Assembly (NCBI GenBank): GCA_030998225.1
Contig: JAPYXD010000553.1
Coordinates: 2,356,001-2,420,000 of the forward strand
DNA from: Diplolepis rosae
Taxonomy: Eukaryota; Arthropoda; Insecta; Hymenoptera; Diplolepididae
Direction: 5' to 3'
Length of the DNA stretch: 64,000 bases
Shown here: piece by piece, positions 47,401-61,900 of the stretch
Position numbering within the stretch: the first letter of the stretch is position 1
Layout of the letters: every line of letters starts with the position of its first letter
Made by a program: the position numbers and the translations under genes
Notes under the pieces: generated by a model
The model's input: only the letters and a program-made list of their open reading frames with translations
Database searches by the model: none
What the model was told of the DNA's origin: nothing

Positions 47401-50400
47401 TAATACGCGAGATTTCCGGACTCTGACTTAAAGTAAGGTGGCCAAGTAATGCGCGAATTCTTAGGAGTATAAGAATTTTTATAAAGTGGCCAAGTAATAC
47501 GCGAGATTTCCGGACTCTGACTTTAAGTAAGGTGTTCAAGTAATGCGCGAATTCTTAGGAGTATAAGAATTTTTATAACGTGGCCAACTAATACGCGAGA
47601 TTTCCGGACTCTGACTGAAAGTAAAGTGGCCAAGTAATGCGCGAGTTCTTAGGAGTATAAGAATTTTTATAAGTGGCCAAGTAATACGCGAGATTTCCGG
47701 ACTCTGACTTTAAGTAAGGTGGCCAAGTAATACGCGAGTTCTTAGGAGTATAAGAATTTTTATAAGTAGCCAAGTAATACGCGAGTTAAACGAAGTCTGT
47801 CTTAAAAAGAGTGGCCAAGTAATGCGCGAATTCTTAGGAGTATAAGAATTGTTATAAAGTGGCCAACTAATACGCGAGATTTCCGGACTCTGACTTAAAG
47901 TAAAGTGGCCAAGTAATGCGCGAGTTCTTAGGATTATAAGAATTTTTCTAAAGTGGCCAAGTAATACGCGAGATTTCCGGACTCTGACTTTAAATAAGGT
48001 GGCCAAGTAATGCGCGAATTCTTAGGAGTATAAGAATTTTTCTAAAGTGGCCAAGTAATACGCGAGATTTCCGGACTCTGACCTCAAATAAGGTGGCCAA
48101 GTAATGCGCGAGTTCAATGGACCACAGGACTGATATAAATACATAAGTGGTCTCGTAATACGCGAGTTAAACGAAGTCTGACTTGAAGTAAAGTGGCCAA
48201 GTAATGCGCGAGATTTCCGGACTCTGACTTTAAGTAAGGTGGCCAAGTAATGCGCGAGTTCTTAGGAGTGTAAGAATTTTTATAACGTGGCCAAGTAATA
48301 CGCGAATTCATAGGAGTATAAGAATTTTTCTAAAGTGGTCAAGTAGTACGCGAGATTTCCGGACTCTGACTTTAAGTAAGGTGGCCAAGTAATGCGCGAG
48401 TTCTTAGGAGTATAAGAATTTTTATAAGTAGCCAAGTAATACGCGAGTTAAACGAAGTCTGTCTTAAAAAGAGTGGCCAAGTAATGCGCGAATTCTTAGG
48501 AGTATAAGAATTGTTATAAAGTGGCCAACTAATACGCGAGATTTCCGGACTCTGACTTGAAGTAAAGTGGCCAAGTAATGCGCGAGTTCTTAGGAGTGTA
48601 AGAATTTTTATAACGTGGCCAAGTAATACGCGAATTCATAGGAGTATAAGAATTTTTCTAAAGTGGTCAAGTAGTACGCGAGATTTCCGGACTCTGACTT
48701 TAAGTAAGGTGGCCAAGTAATGCGCGAGTTCTTAGGAGTATAAGAATTTTTATAAGTAGCCAAGTAATACGCGAGTTAAACGAAGTCTGTCTTAAAAAGA
48801 GTGGCCAAGTAATGCGCGAATTCTTAGGAGTATAAGAATTGTTATAAAGTGGCCAAATAATACTCGAGATTTCCGGACTCTGACTTAAAGTAAAGTGGCC
48901 AAGTAATGCGCGAGTTCTTAGGATTATAAGAATTTTTCTAAAGTGGCCAAGTAATACGCGAGATTTCCGGACTCTGACTTTAAATAAGGTGGCCAAGTAA
49001 TGCGCGAATTCTTAGGAGTATAAGAATTTTTCTAAAGTGGCCAAGTAATACGCGAGATTTCCGGACTCTGACCTTAAGTAAGGTGGCCAAGTAATGCGCG
49101 AGTTCAATGGACCACAGGACTGATATAAATACATAAGTGGTCTCGTAATACGCGAGTTAAACGAAGTCTGACTTAAAGTAAAGTGGCCAAATAATGCGCG
49201 AGATTTCCGGACTCTGACTTTAAGTAAGGTGGCCAAGTAATGCGCGAGTTCTTAGGAGTGTAAGAATTTTTATAACGTGGCCAAGTAATACGCGAATTCA
49301 TAGGAGTATAAGAATTTTTCTAAAGTGGTCAAGTAGTACGCGAGATTTCCGGACTCTGACTTTAAGTAAGGTGGCCAAGTAATGCGCGAGTTCTTAGGAG
49401 TATAAGAATTTTTATAAGTAGCCAAGTAATACGCGAGTTAAACGAAGTCTGTCTTAAAAAGAGTGGCCAAGTAATGCGCGAATTCTTAGGAGTATAAGAA
49501 TTGTTATAAAGTGGCCAACTAATACGCGAGATTTCCGGACTCTGACTTAAAGTAAAGTGGCCAAGTAATGCGCGAATTCTTAGGAGTATAAGAATTTTTA
49601 TAAAGTGGCCAAGTAATACGCGAGATTTCCGGACTCTGACTTTAAATAAGGTGATCAAGTAATGCGCGAATTCTTAGGAGTATAAGAATTGTTATAACGT
49701 GGCCAACTAATACGCGAGATTTCCGGACTCTGACTGAAAGTAAAGTGGCCAAGTAATGCGCGAGTTCTTAGGAGTATAAGAATTTTTATAAGTGGCCAAG
49801 TAATACGCGAGATTTCCGGACTCTGACTTTAAATAAGGTGGCCAAGTAATGCGCGAATTCTTAGGAGTATAAGAATTTTTCTAAAGTGGCCAAGTAATAC
49901 GCGAGATTTCCGGACTCTGACCTTAAGTAAGGTGGCCAAGTAATGCGCGAGTTCAATGGACCACAGGACTGATATAAATACATAAGTGGTCTCGTAATAC
50001 GCGAGTTAAACGAAGTCTGACTTAAAGTAAAGTGGCCAAATAATGCGCGAGATTTCCGGACTCTGACTTTAAGTAAGGTGGCCAAGTAATGCGCGAGTTC
50101 TTAGGAGTATAAGAATTTTTATAAGTAGCCAAGTAATACGCGAGTTAAACGAAGTCTGTCTTAAAAAGAGTGGCCAAGTAATGCGCGAATTCTTAGGAGT
50201 ATAAGAATTGTTATAAAGTGGCCAACTAATACGCGAGATTTCCGGACTCTGACTTAAAGTAAGGTGGCCAAGTAATGCGCGAATTCTTAGGAGTATAAGA
50301 ATTTTTATAAAGTGGCCAAGTAATACGCGAGATTTCCGGACTCTGACTTTTTGTAAGGTGATCAAGTAATGCGCGAATTCTTAGGAGTATAAGAATTTTT

Positions 50401-50966
50401 ATAACGTGGCCAACTAATACGCGAGATTTCCGGACTCTGACTGAAAGTAAAGTGGCCAAGTAATGCGCGAGTTCTTAGGAGTATAAGAATTTTTATAAGT
50501 GGCCAAGTAATACGCGAGATTTCCGGACTCTGACTTTAAGTAAGGTGGCCAAGTAATACGCGAGTTCTTAGGAGTATAAGAATTTTTATAAGTAGCCAAG
50601 TAATACGCGAGTTAAACGAAGTCTGTCTTAAAAAGAGTGGCCAAGTAATGCGCGAATTCTTAGGAGTATAAGAATTGTTATAATGTGGCCAACTAATACG
50701 CGAGATTTCCGGACTCTGACTTAAAGTAAAGTGGCCAAGTAATGCGCGAGTTCTTAGGATTATAAGAATTTTTCTAAAGTGGCCAAGTAATACGCGAGAT
50801 TTCCGGACTCTGACTTTAAATAAGGTGGCCAAGTAATGCGCGAATTCTTAGGAGTATAAGAATTTTTCTAAAGTGGCCAAGTAATGCGCGAATTCTTAGG
50901 AGTATAAGAATTTTTCTAAAGTGGCCAAGTAATACGCGAGATTTCCGGACTCTGACCTTAAGAAAG
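41414..50966. repeat. Segmentally duplicated satellite blocks (2826-bp and 12.3-kb offsets)
   Basis: Monomer order around 45.87-48.0 kb recurs at 48.70-50.8 kb with an offset of 2826-2828 bp. D1 monomers at 46255, 47106, 48093, 49083 and 49932 give intervals of 851, 987, 990 and 849 bp. The part from about 42.66 to 46.58 kb recurs at 54.98-58.91 kb. The segment opens with a heavily altered D2 and following monomer (41414-41515). Confidence 0.8.
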
Positions 50967-53900
50967 GTGGCCAAGTAATGCGCGAGTTCAATGGACCTCA
51001 TGACTGATATAAATACATAAGTGGACTCGTAATACGCGAGTTAGACTAATCCTTTCCTGAAAACAGTGGCCAAATAATGCGCGAGATTTCCGGACTCTGA
51101 CTTTAAGTAAGGTGGCCAAGTAATGCGCGAGTTCTTAGGAGTATAAGAATTTTTATAAGTAGCCAAGTAATACGCGAGATTTCCGGACTCTGACTTGAAG
51201 TAACGTGGCCAAGTAATGCGCGAGTTCTTAGGAGTGTAAGAATTTTTCTAACGTGGCCAAGTAATACGCGAATTCATAGGAGTATAAGAATTTTTCTAAA
51301 GTGGTCAAGTAGTACGCGAGATTTCCGAACTCTGTCTTTAAAAGAGTGGCCAAGTAATGCGCGAATTCTTAGGAGTATAAGAATTGTTATAAAGTGGCCA
51401 ACTAATACGCGAGATTTCCGGACTCTGACATTAAGTAAAGTGGCCAAGTAATGCGCGAGTTCTTAGGAGTGTAAGAATTTTTATAACGTGGCCAAGTAAT
51501 ACGCGAATTCATAGGAGTATAAGAATTTTTCTAAAGTGGTCAAGTAGTACGCGAGATTTCCGGACTCTGACTTTAAGTAAGGTGGCCAAGTAATGCGCGA
51601 GTTCTTAGGAGTATAAGAATTGTTATAAAGTGGCCAACTAATACGCGAGATTTCCGGACTCTGACTTAAAGTAAAGTGGCCAAGTAATGCGCGAGTTCTT
51701 AGGATTATAAGAATTTTTCTAAAGTGGCCAAGTAATACGCGAGATTTCCGGACTCTGACTTTAAATAAGGTGGCCAAGTAATGCGCGAATTCTTAGGAGT
51801 ATAAGAATTTTTATAAAGTGGCAAAGTAATACGCGAGATTTCCCGACTCTGACTTTAAGTAAGGTGATCAAGTAATGCGCGAATTCTTAGGAGTATAAGA
51901 ATTGTTATAAAGTGGCCAACTAATACGCGAGATTTCCGGACTCTGACATAAAGTAAAGTGGCCAAGTAATGCGCGAGTTCTTAGGATTATAAGAATTTTT
52001 CTAAAGTGGCCAAGTAATACGCGAGATTTCCGGACTCTGACTTTAAATAAGGTGGCCAAGTAATGCGCGAATTCTTAGGAGTATAAGAATTTTTATAAGT
52101 GGCCAAGTAATACGCGAATTCATAGGAGTATAAGAATTTTTCTAAAGTGGTCAAGTAGTACGCGAGATTTCCCGACTCTGACTTTAAGTAAGGTGATCAA
52201 GTAATGCGCGAATTCTTAGGAGTATAAGAATTGTTATAACGTGGCCAACTAATACGCGAGATTTCCGGACTCTGACTGAAAGTAAAGTGGCCAAGTAATG
52301 CGCGAGTTCTTAGGAGTATAAGAATTTTTATAAGTGGCCAAGTAATACGCGAGTTAAAAGCAGTCTGTCTTGAAAAGAGTGGCCAAGTAATGCGCGAATT
52401 CTTAGGAGTAAGAGAATTGTTATAAAGTGGCCAACTAATACGCGAGATTTCCGAACTCTGACTTAAAGTAAGGTGGCCAAGTAATGCGCGAATTCTTAGG
52501 AGTGTAAGAATTTTTATAAAGTGGCCAAGTAGTACGCGAGATTTCCGGACTCTGACTTTAAGTAAGGTGGCCAAGTAATACGCGAGTTCTTAGGAGTATA
52601 AGAATTTTTATAAGTAGCCAAGTAATACGCGAGTTAAACGAAGTCTGTCTTAAAAAGAGTGGCCAAGTAATGCGCGAATTCTTAGGAGTATAAGAATTGT
52701 TATAAAGTGGCCAAATAATACGCGAGATTTCCGGACTCTGACTTTAAGTAAGGTGGCCAAGTAATGCGCGAGTTCTTAGGAGTGTAAGAATTTTTATAAC
52801 GTGGCCAAGTAATACGCGAATTCATAGGAGTATAAGAATTTTTCTAAAGTGGTCAAGTAGTACGCGAGATTTCCGGACTCTGACTTTAAGTAAGGTGGCC
52901 AAGTAATCCGCGAGTTCTTAGGAGTATAAGAATTTTTATAAGTAGCCAAGTAATACGCGAGTTAAACGAAGTCTGTCTTAAAAAGAGTGGCCAAGTAATG
53001 CGCGAATTCTTAGGAGTATAAGAATTGTTATAAAGTGGCCAACTAATACGCGAGATTTCCGGACTCTGACTTAAAGTAAAGTGGCCAAGTAATGCGCGAA
53101 TTCTTAGGAGTATAAGAATTTTTATAAAGTGGCCAAGTAATACGCGAGATTTCCGGACTCTGACTTTAAGTAAGGTGATCAAGTAATGCGCGAATTCTTA
53201 GGAGTATAAGAATTGTTATAACGTGGCCAACTAATACGCGAGATTTCCGGACTCTGACTGAAAGTAAAGTGGCCAAGTAATGCGCGAGTTCTTAGGAGTA
53301 TAAGAATTTTTATAAGTGGCCAAGTAATACGCGAGATTTCCGGACTCTGACTTTAAGTAAGGTGGCCAAGTAATACGCGAGTTCTCAGGAGTATAAGAAT
53401 TTTTATAAGTAGCCAAGTAATACGCGAGTTAAACGAAGTCTGTCTTAAAAAAGAGTGGCCAAGTAATGCGCGAATGCTTAGGAGTATAAGAATTGTTATA
53501 ATGTGTAAAACTGATACGCGAGATTTCAGGGCTCTGACTTTAAGTAAGGTGGCCAAGTAATGCGCGAGTTCTTAGGATTATAAGAATTTTTCTAAAGTGG
53601 CCAAGTAATACGCGAGATTTCCGGACTCTGACTTTAAATAAGGTGGCCAAGTAATGCGCGAATTCTTAGGAGTATAAGAATTTTTCTAAAGTGGCCAAGT
53701 AATACGCGAACTCATAGGAGTATAAGAATTTTTCTGAAGTGGCCAAGTAATACGCGAGATTTCCGGACTCTGACCTTAAGAAAGGTGGCCAAGTAATGCG
53801 CGAGTTCAATGGACCTCATGACTGATATAAATACATAAGTGGCCTCGTAATACGCTATTTAGACGAAGCCTGTCCTGAAAACAGTGGCCAAATAATGCGC

Positions 53901-55545
53901 GAGATTTCCGGACTCTGACTTTAAGTAAGGTGGCCAAGTAATGCGCGAGTTCTTAGGAGTATAAGAATTTTTATAAGTAGCCAAGTAATACGCGAGATTT
54001 CCGGACTCTGACTTGAAGTAATGTGGCCAAGTAATGCGCGAGTTCTTAGGAGTATAAGAATTTTTATAACGTGGCCAAGTAATACGCGAATTCATAGGAG
54101 TATAAGAATTTTTCTAAAGTGGTCAAGTAGTACGCGAGATTTCCGGACTCTGTCTTGAAAAGAGTGGCCAAGTAATGCGCGAATTCTTAGGAGTATAAGA
54201 ATTGTTATAAAGTGGCCAACTAATACGCGAGATTTCCGGACTCTGAATTGTTGTAAAGTGGCCAAGTAATGCGCGAGTTCTTAGGAGTGTAAGAATTTTT
54301 ATAACGTGGCCAAGTAATACGCGAATTCATAGGAGTATAAGAATTTTTCTAAAGTGGTCAAGTAGTACGCGAGATTTCCGGACTCTGACTTTAAGTAAGG
54401 TGGCCAAGTAATGCGCGAGTTCTTAGGAGTATAAGAATTGTTATAAAGTGGCCAACTAATACGCGAGATTTCCGGACTCTGACTTAAAGTAAAGTGGCCA
54501 AGTAATGCGCGAGTTCTTAGGATTATAAGAATTTTTCTAAAGTGGCCAAGTAATACGCGAGATTTCCGGACTCTGACTTTAAATAAGGTGGCCAAGTAAT
54601 GCGCGAATTCTTAGGAGTATAAGAATTTTTATAAAGTGGCAAAGTAATACGCGAGATTTCCCGACTCTGACTTTAAGTAAGGTGATCAAGTAATGCGCGA
54701 ATTCTTAGGAGTATAAGAATTGTTATAAAGTGGCCAACTAATACGCGAGATTTCCGGACTCTGACTTAAAGTAAAGTGGCCAAGTAATGCGCGAGTTCTT
54801 AGGATTATAAGAATTTTTCTAAAGTGGCCAAGTAATACGCGAGATTTCCGGACTCTGACTTTAAATAAGGTGGCCAAGTAATGCGCGAATTCTTAGGAGT
54901 ATAAGAATTTTTATAAGTGGCCAAGTAATACGCGAATTCATAGGAGTATAAGAATTTTTCTAAAGTGGTCAAGTAGTACGCGAGATTTCCCGACTCTGAC
55001 TTTAAGTAAGGTGATCAAGTAATGCGCGAATTCTTAGGAGTATAAGAATTGTTATAACGTGGCCAACTAATACGCGAGATTTCCGGACTCTGACTGAAAG
55101 TAAAGTGGCCAAGTAATGCGCGAGTTCTTAGGAGTATAAGAATTTTTATAAGTGGCCAAGTAATACGCGAGTTAAACGCAGTCTGTCTTGAAAAGAGTGG
55201 CCAAGTAATGCGCGAATTCTTAGGAGTAAGAGAATTGTTATAAAGTGGCCAACTAATACGCGAGATTTCCGAACTCTGACTTAAAGTAAGGTGGCCAAGT
55301 AATGCGCGAATTCTTAGGAGTGTAAGAATTTTTATAAAGTGGCCAAGTAGTACGCGAGATTTCCGGACTCTGACTTTAAGTAAGGTGGCCAAGTAATACG
55401 CGAGTTCTTAGGAGTATAAGAATTTTTATAAGTAGCCAAGTAATACGCGAGTTAAACGAAGTCTGTCTTAAAAAGAGTGGCCAAGTAATGCGCGAATTCT
55501 TAGGAGTATAAGAATTGTTATAAAGTGGCCAACTAATACGCGAGA
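50967..55545. repeat. 2818-bp-offset duplication
   Basis: D2 monomers at 50967 and 53785 are 2818 bp apart, and the monomer order after each matches for about 1.76 kb, to roughly 52727 and 55545. It includes the rare tail variant agtaagagaattg and the rare ttccgaactctg B variant in both copies. A third version of the same block begins near 41414. Confidence 0.82.
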
Positions 55546-58500
55546 TTTCCGGACTCTGACTTAAAGTAAAGTGGGCAAGTAATGCGCGAGTTCTTAGGAT
55601 TATAAGAATTTTTCTAAAGTGGCCAAGTAATACGCGAGATTTCCGGACTCTGACTTTAAATAAGGTGGCCAAGTAATGCGCGAATTCTTAGGAGTATAAG
55701 AATTTTTCTAAAGTGGCCAAGTAATACGCGAGATTTCCGGACTCTGACTTTAAGTAAGGTGATCAAGTAATGCGCGAATTCTTAGGAGTATAAGAATTGT
55801 TATAACGTGGCCAACTAATACGCGAGATTTCCGGACTCTGACTTAAAGTAAAGTGGCCAAGTAATGCGCGAGTTCTTAGGATTATAAGAATTTTTCTAAA
55901 GTGGCCAAGTAATACGCGAGTTCTTAGGATTATAAGAATTTTTCTAAAGTTGCCAAGTAATACGCGAGATTTCCGGACTCTGACTTTAAATAAGGTGGCC
56001 AAGTAATGCGCGAATTCTTAGGAGTATGAGAATTTTTCTAAAGTGGCCAAGTAATACGCGAGATTTCCGGACTCTGACCTTAAGTAAGGTGGCCAACTAA
56101 TACGCGAGATTTCCGGACTCTGACTTTAAGTAAGGTGGCCAAGTAATGCGCGAGTTCTTAGGAGTATAAGAATTTTTATAAGTAGCCAAGTAATACGCGA
56201 GTTAAACGAAGTCTGTCTTAAAAAGAGTGGCCAAGTAATGCGCGAATTCTTAGGAGTATAAGAATTGTTATAAAGTGGCCAACTAATACGCGAGATTTCC
56301 GGACTCTGACTTAAAGTAAAGTGGCCAAGTAATGCGCGAGTTCTTAGGATTATAAGAATTTTTCTAAAGTGGCCAAGTAATACGCGAGATTTCCGGACTC
56401 TGACTTTAAATAAGGTGGCCAAGTAATGCGCGAATTCTTAGGAGTATAAGAATTTTTCTAAAGTGGCCAAGTAATACGCGAGATTTCCGGACTCTGACCT
56501 TAAGTAAGGTGGCCAAGTAATGCGCGAGTTCAATGGACCACAGGACTGATATAAATACATAAGTGGTCTCGTAATACGCGAGTTAAACGAAGTCTGACTT
56601 AAAGTAAAGTGGCCAAATAATACGCGAGATTTCCGGACTCTGACTTTAAGTAAGGTGGCCAAGTAATGCGCGAGTTCTGAGGAGTATAAGAATTTTTTAA
56701 GTAGCCAAGTAATACGCGAGTTAAACGAAGTCTGTCTTAAAAAGAGTGGCCAAGTAATGCGCGAATTCTTAGGAGTATAAGAATTGTTATAAAGTGGCCA
56801 ACTAATACGCGAGATTTCCGGACTCTGACTTAAAGTAAAGTGGCCAAGTAATGCGCGAATTCTTAGGATTATAAGAATTTTTCTAAAGTGGTCAAGTAGT
56901 ACGCGAGATTTCCGGACTCTGACTTTAAGTAAGGTGGCCAAGTAATGCGCGAGTTCTTAGGAGTATAAGAATTGTTATAAGTAGCCAAGTAATACGCGAG
57001 TTAAACGAAGTCTGTCTTAAAAAGAGTGGCCAAGTAATGCGCGAATTCTTAGGAGTATAAGAATTGTTATAAAGTGGCCAACTAATACGCGAGATTTCCG
57101 GACTCTGACTTAAAGTAAAGTGGCCAAGTAATGCGCGAGTTCTTAGGATTATAAGAATTTTTCTAAAGTGGCCAAGTAATACGCGAGATTTCCGGACTCT
57201 GACTTTAAATAAGGTGGCCAAGTAATGCGCGAATTCTTAGGAGTATAAGAATTTTTATAACGTGGCCAAGTAATACGCGAATTCATAGGAGTATAAGAAT
57301 TTTTATAAGTGGCCAAGTAATACGCGAGGTTTCCGGACTCTGACTTTAAGTAAGGTGGCCAAGTAATACGCGAGTTAAACGAAGTCTGTCTTAAAAAGAG
57401 TGGCCAAGTAATGCGCGAATTCTTAGGAGTATAAGAATTGTTATAAAGTGGCCAACTAATACGCGAGATTTCCGGACTCTGACTTAAAGTAAAGTGGCCA
57501 AGTAATGCGCGAATTCTTAGGAGTATAAGAGTTTTTATAAAGTAGCAAAGTAATACGCGAGATTTCCGGACTCTGACTTGAAGTAAAGTGGCCAAGTAAT
57601 GCGCGAGTTCTTAGGAGTGTAAGAATTTTTATAACGTGGCCAAGTAATACGCGAATTCATAGGAGTATAAGAATTTTTCTAAAGTGGTCAAGTAGTACGC
57701 GAGATTTCCGGACTCTGACTTTAAATGAGGTGGCCAAGTAATGCGCGAATTCTTAGGAGTATAAGAATTTTTCTAAAGTGGCCAAGTAATACGCGAGATT
57801 TCCGGACTCTGACCTTAAGAAAGGTGGCCAAGTAATGCGCGAGTTCAATGGACCTCATGACTGATATAAATACATAAGTGGCCTCGTAATACGCGAGTTA
57901 GACGAAGCCTGTCCTGAAAACAGTGGCCAAATAATGCGCGAGATTTCCGGACTCTGACTTTAAGTAAGGTGGCCAAGTAATGCGCGAATTCTTAGGAGTA
58001 TAAGAATTGTTATAAAGTGGCCAACTAATACGCGAGATTTCCGGACTCTGACTTGAAGTAAAGTGGCCAAGTAATGCGCGAGTTCTTAGGAGTGTAAGAA
58101 TTTTTATAACGTGGCCAAGTAATACGCGAATTCATAGGAGTATAAGAATTTTTCTAAAGTGGTCAAGTAGTACGCGAGATTTCCGGACTCTGACTTTAAG
58201 TAAGGTGGCCAAGTAATGCGCGAGTTCTTAGGAGTATAAGAATTTTTATAAGTAGCCAAGTAATACGCGAGTTAAACGAAGTCTGTCTTAAAAAGAGTGG
58301 CCAAGTAATGCGCGAATTCTTAGGAGTATAAGAATTGTTATAAAGTGGCCAAATAATACGCGAGATTTCCGGACTCTGACTTAAAGTAAAGTGGCCAAGT
58401 AATGCGCGAGTTCTTAGGATTATAAGAATTTTTCTAAAGTGGCCAAGTAATACGCGAGATTTCCGGACTCTGACTTTAAATAAGGTGGCCAAGTAATGCG

Positions 58501-58911
58501 CGAATTCTTAGGAGTATAAGAATTTTTCTAAAGTGGCCAAGTAATACGCGAGATTTCCGGACTCTGACCTTAAGTAAGGTGGCCAAGTAATGCGCGAGTT
58601 CAATGGACCACAGGACTGATATAAATACATAAGTGGTCTCGTAATACGCGAGTTAAACGAAGTCTGACTTAAAGTAATGTGGCTAAGTAATACGCGAGAT
58701 TTCCGGACTCTGACTTTAAGTAAGGTGGCCAAGTAATGCGCGAGTTCTTAGGAGTGTAAGAATTTTTATAACGTGGCCAAGTAATACGCGAATTCATAGG
58801 AGTATAAGAATTTTTCTAAAGTGGTCAAGTAGTACGCGAGATTTCCGGACTCTGACTTTAAGTAAGGTGGCCAAGTAATGCGCGAGTTCTTAGGAGTATA
58901 AGAATTTTTAT
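55546..58911. repeat. Right part of the 12.3-kb-offset duplicate
   Basis: Continues the match to 43.2-46.58 kb at an offset of about 12,324 bp. D1 at 56509 and 58579 pairs with 44184 and 46255, and D2 at 57824 pairs with 45500. A short monomer join near 56694 (ttttttaagtagcc) is one base shorter than its partner near 44369. Confidence 0.8.
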
Positions 58912-61900
58912 AAGTAGCCAAGTAATACGCGAGTTAAACGAAGTCTGTCTTAAAAAGAGTGGCCAAGTAATGCGCGAATTCTTAGGAGTATAAGAATTGT
59001 TATAAAGTGGCCAACTAATACGCGAGATTTCCGGACTCTGACTTAAAGTAAGGTGGCCAAGTAATGCGCGAATTCTTAGGAGTATAAGAATTTTTATAAA
59101 GTGGCAAAGTAATACGCGAGATTTCCGGACTCTGACTTTAAATAAGGTGATCAAGTAATGCGCGAATTCTTAGGAGTATAAGAATTGTTATAACGTGGCC
59201 AACTAATACGCGAGATTTCCGGACTCTGACTGAAAGTAAAGTGGCCAAGTAATGCGCGAGTTCTTAGGAGTATAAGAATTTTTATAAGTGGCCAAGTAAT
59301 ACGCGAGATTTCCGGACTCTGACTTTAAGTAAGGTGGCCAAGTAATACGCGAGTTCTTAGGAGTATAAGAATTTTTATAAGTAGCCAAGTAATACGCGAG
59401 TTAAACGAAGTCTGTCTTGAAAAGAGTGGCCAAGTAATGCGCGAATTCTTAGGAGTATAAGAATTGTTATAATGTGGCCAACTGATACGCGAGATTTCCG
59501 GACTCTGACTTAAAGTAAAGTGGCCAAGTAATGCGCGAGTTCTTAGGATTATAAGAATTTTTCTAAAGTGGCCAAGTAATACGCGAGATTTCCGGACTCT
59601 GACTTTAAATAAGGTGGCCAAGTAATGCGCGAATTCTTAGGAGTATAAGAATTTTTCTAAAGTGGCCAAGTAATGCGCGACTTCTGAGGAGTATAAGAAT
59701 TTTTCTAAAGTGGCCAAGTAATACGCGAGATTTCCGGACTCTGACCTTAAGAAAGGTGGCCAAGTAATGCGCGAGTTCAATGGACCTCATGACTGATATA
59801 AATACATAAGTGTCCTCGTACGAGTCGAGTTAGTAGAAGCCTGTCCTGATAACAGTGGCCAAATAATCCGCGAGATTTCCGGACTCTGACTTTAAGTAAG
59901 GTGGCCAAGTAATGCGCGAGTTCTTAGGAGTATAAGAATTTTTATAAGTAGCCAAGTAATACGCGAGTTACACGAAGTCTGTCTTGAAAAGAGTGGCCAA
60001 GTAATGCGCGAATTCTTAGGAGTATAAGAATTGTTATAAAGTGGCCAACTAATACGCGAGATTTCCGGACTCTGACTTGAAGTAAAGTGACCAAGTAATG
60101 CGCGAGTTCTTAGGAGTATAAGAATTGTTATAAATAGGCCAACTAATACGCGAGATTTCCGGACTCTGACTGAAAGTAAAGTGGCCAAGTAATGCGCGAG
60201 TTCTTAGGAGTATAAGAATTGTTATAAGTGGCCAAGTAATACGCGAGTTCTTAGGAGTATAAGAATTTTTATAAGTAGCCAAGTAATACGCGAGTTAAAC
60301 GAAGTCTGTCTTAAAAAGAGTGGCCAAGTAATGCCCGAATTCTTAGGAGTATAAGAATTGTTATAAAGTGGCAAACTAATACGCGAGATTTCCGGACTCT
60401 GACTTAAAGTAAAGTGGCCAAGTAATGCGCGAATTCTTAGGATTATAAGAATTTTTATAAAGTGGCCAAGTAATATGCGAGATTTCCGGAATATGACTTT
60501 TAGTAATGTGTTCAAGTAATGCGCGAATTCTTAGGAGTATAAGAATTGTTATAACGTGGCCAACTAATACGCGAGATTTCCGGACTCTGACTGAAAGTAA
60601 AGTGGCCAAGTAATGCGCGAGTTCAATGGACCTCATGACTGATATAAATACCGAAGGGGCCTCGTAATACGCGATTTAGACGAAGCCTGTCCTGAAAACT
60701 GTAGCCAAATAATGCGCGAGATTTCCGGACTCTGACTATAAGTAAGGTGGCCAAGTAATGCGCGAGTTCTTAGGAGTATAAGAATTTTTATAAGTAGCCA
60801 AGTAATACGCGAGTTACACGAAGTCTGTCTTGAAAAGAGTGGCCAAGTAATGCGCGAATTCTTAGGAGTATAAGAATTGTTATAAAGTGGCCAACTAATA
60901 CGCGAGATTTCCGGACTCTGACTTGAAGTAAAGTGGCCAAGTAATGCGCGAGTTCTTAGGAGTATAAGAATTGTTATAACGTGGCCAACTATTACGCGAG
61001 ATTTCCGGACTCTGACTGAAAGTAAAGTGGCCAAGTAATGCGCGAGTTCTTAGGAGTATAAGAATTTTTATAAGTGGCCAAGTAATACGCGAGATTTCCG
61101 GACTCTGACTTTAAGTAAGGTGGCCAAGTAATACGCGAGTTCTTAGGAGTATAAGAATTTTTATAAGTAGCCAAGTAATACGCGAGTTAAACGAAGTCTG
61201 TCTTAAAAAAGAGTGGCCAAGTAATGCGCGAATTCTTAGGAGTATAAGAAATGTTATAAAGTGGCCAACTAAAACGCGAGATGTCCGGACTCTGACTAAA
61301 AGGAAAGTGTCCAAGAAATGCGCGAGTTCTGAGGATTATAAGAATTTTTCTAAAGTGGCGAAGTAATACGCGAGTTCTTAGGATTGTAAGAATTTTTCTA
61401 AAGTGGCCAAGTAATACGCGAGATTTCCGGACTCTGACTTTAAATGAGGTGGCCAAGTAATGCGCGAATTCTTAGGAGTATAAGAATTTTTCTAAAGTGG
61501 CCAAGTAATACGCGAGATTTCCGGACTCTGACCTTAAGAAAGGTGGCCAAGTAATGCGCGAGATTTCCAGACTCTGACTTTAAGTACGGTGGCCAAGTAA
61601 TGCGCGAGTTCTTAGGAGTGTAAGAATTTTTATAACGTGGCCAAGTAATACGCGAATTCATAGGAGTATAAGAATTTTTCTAAAGTGGTCAAGTAGTACG
61701 CGAGATTTCCGGACTCTGACTTTAAGTAAGGTGGCCAAGTAATGCGCGAGTTCTTAGGAGTATAAGAATTTTTATAAGTAGCCAAGTAATACGCGAGTTA
61801 AACGAAGTCTGTCTTAAAAAGAGTGGCCAAGTAATGCGCGAATTCTTAGGAGTATAAGAATTGTTATAAAGTGGCCAACTAATACGCGAGATTTCCGGAC

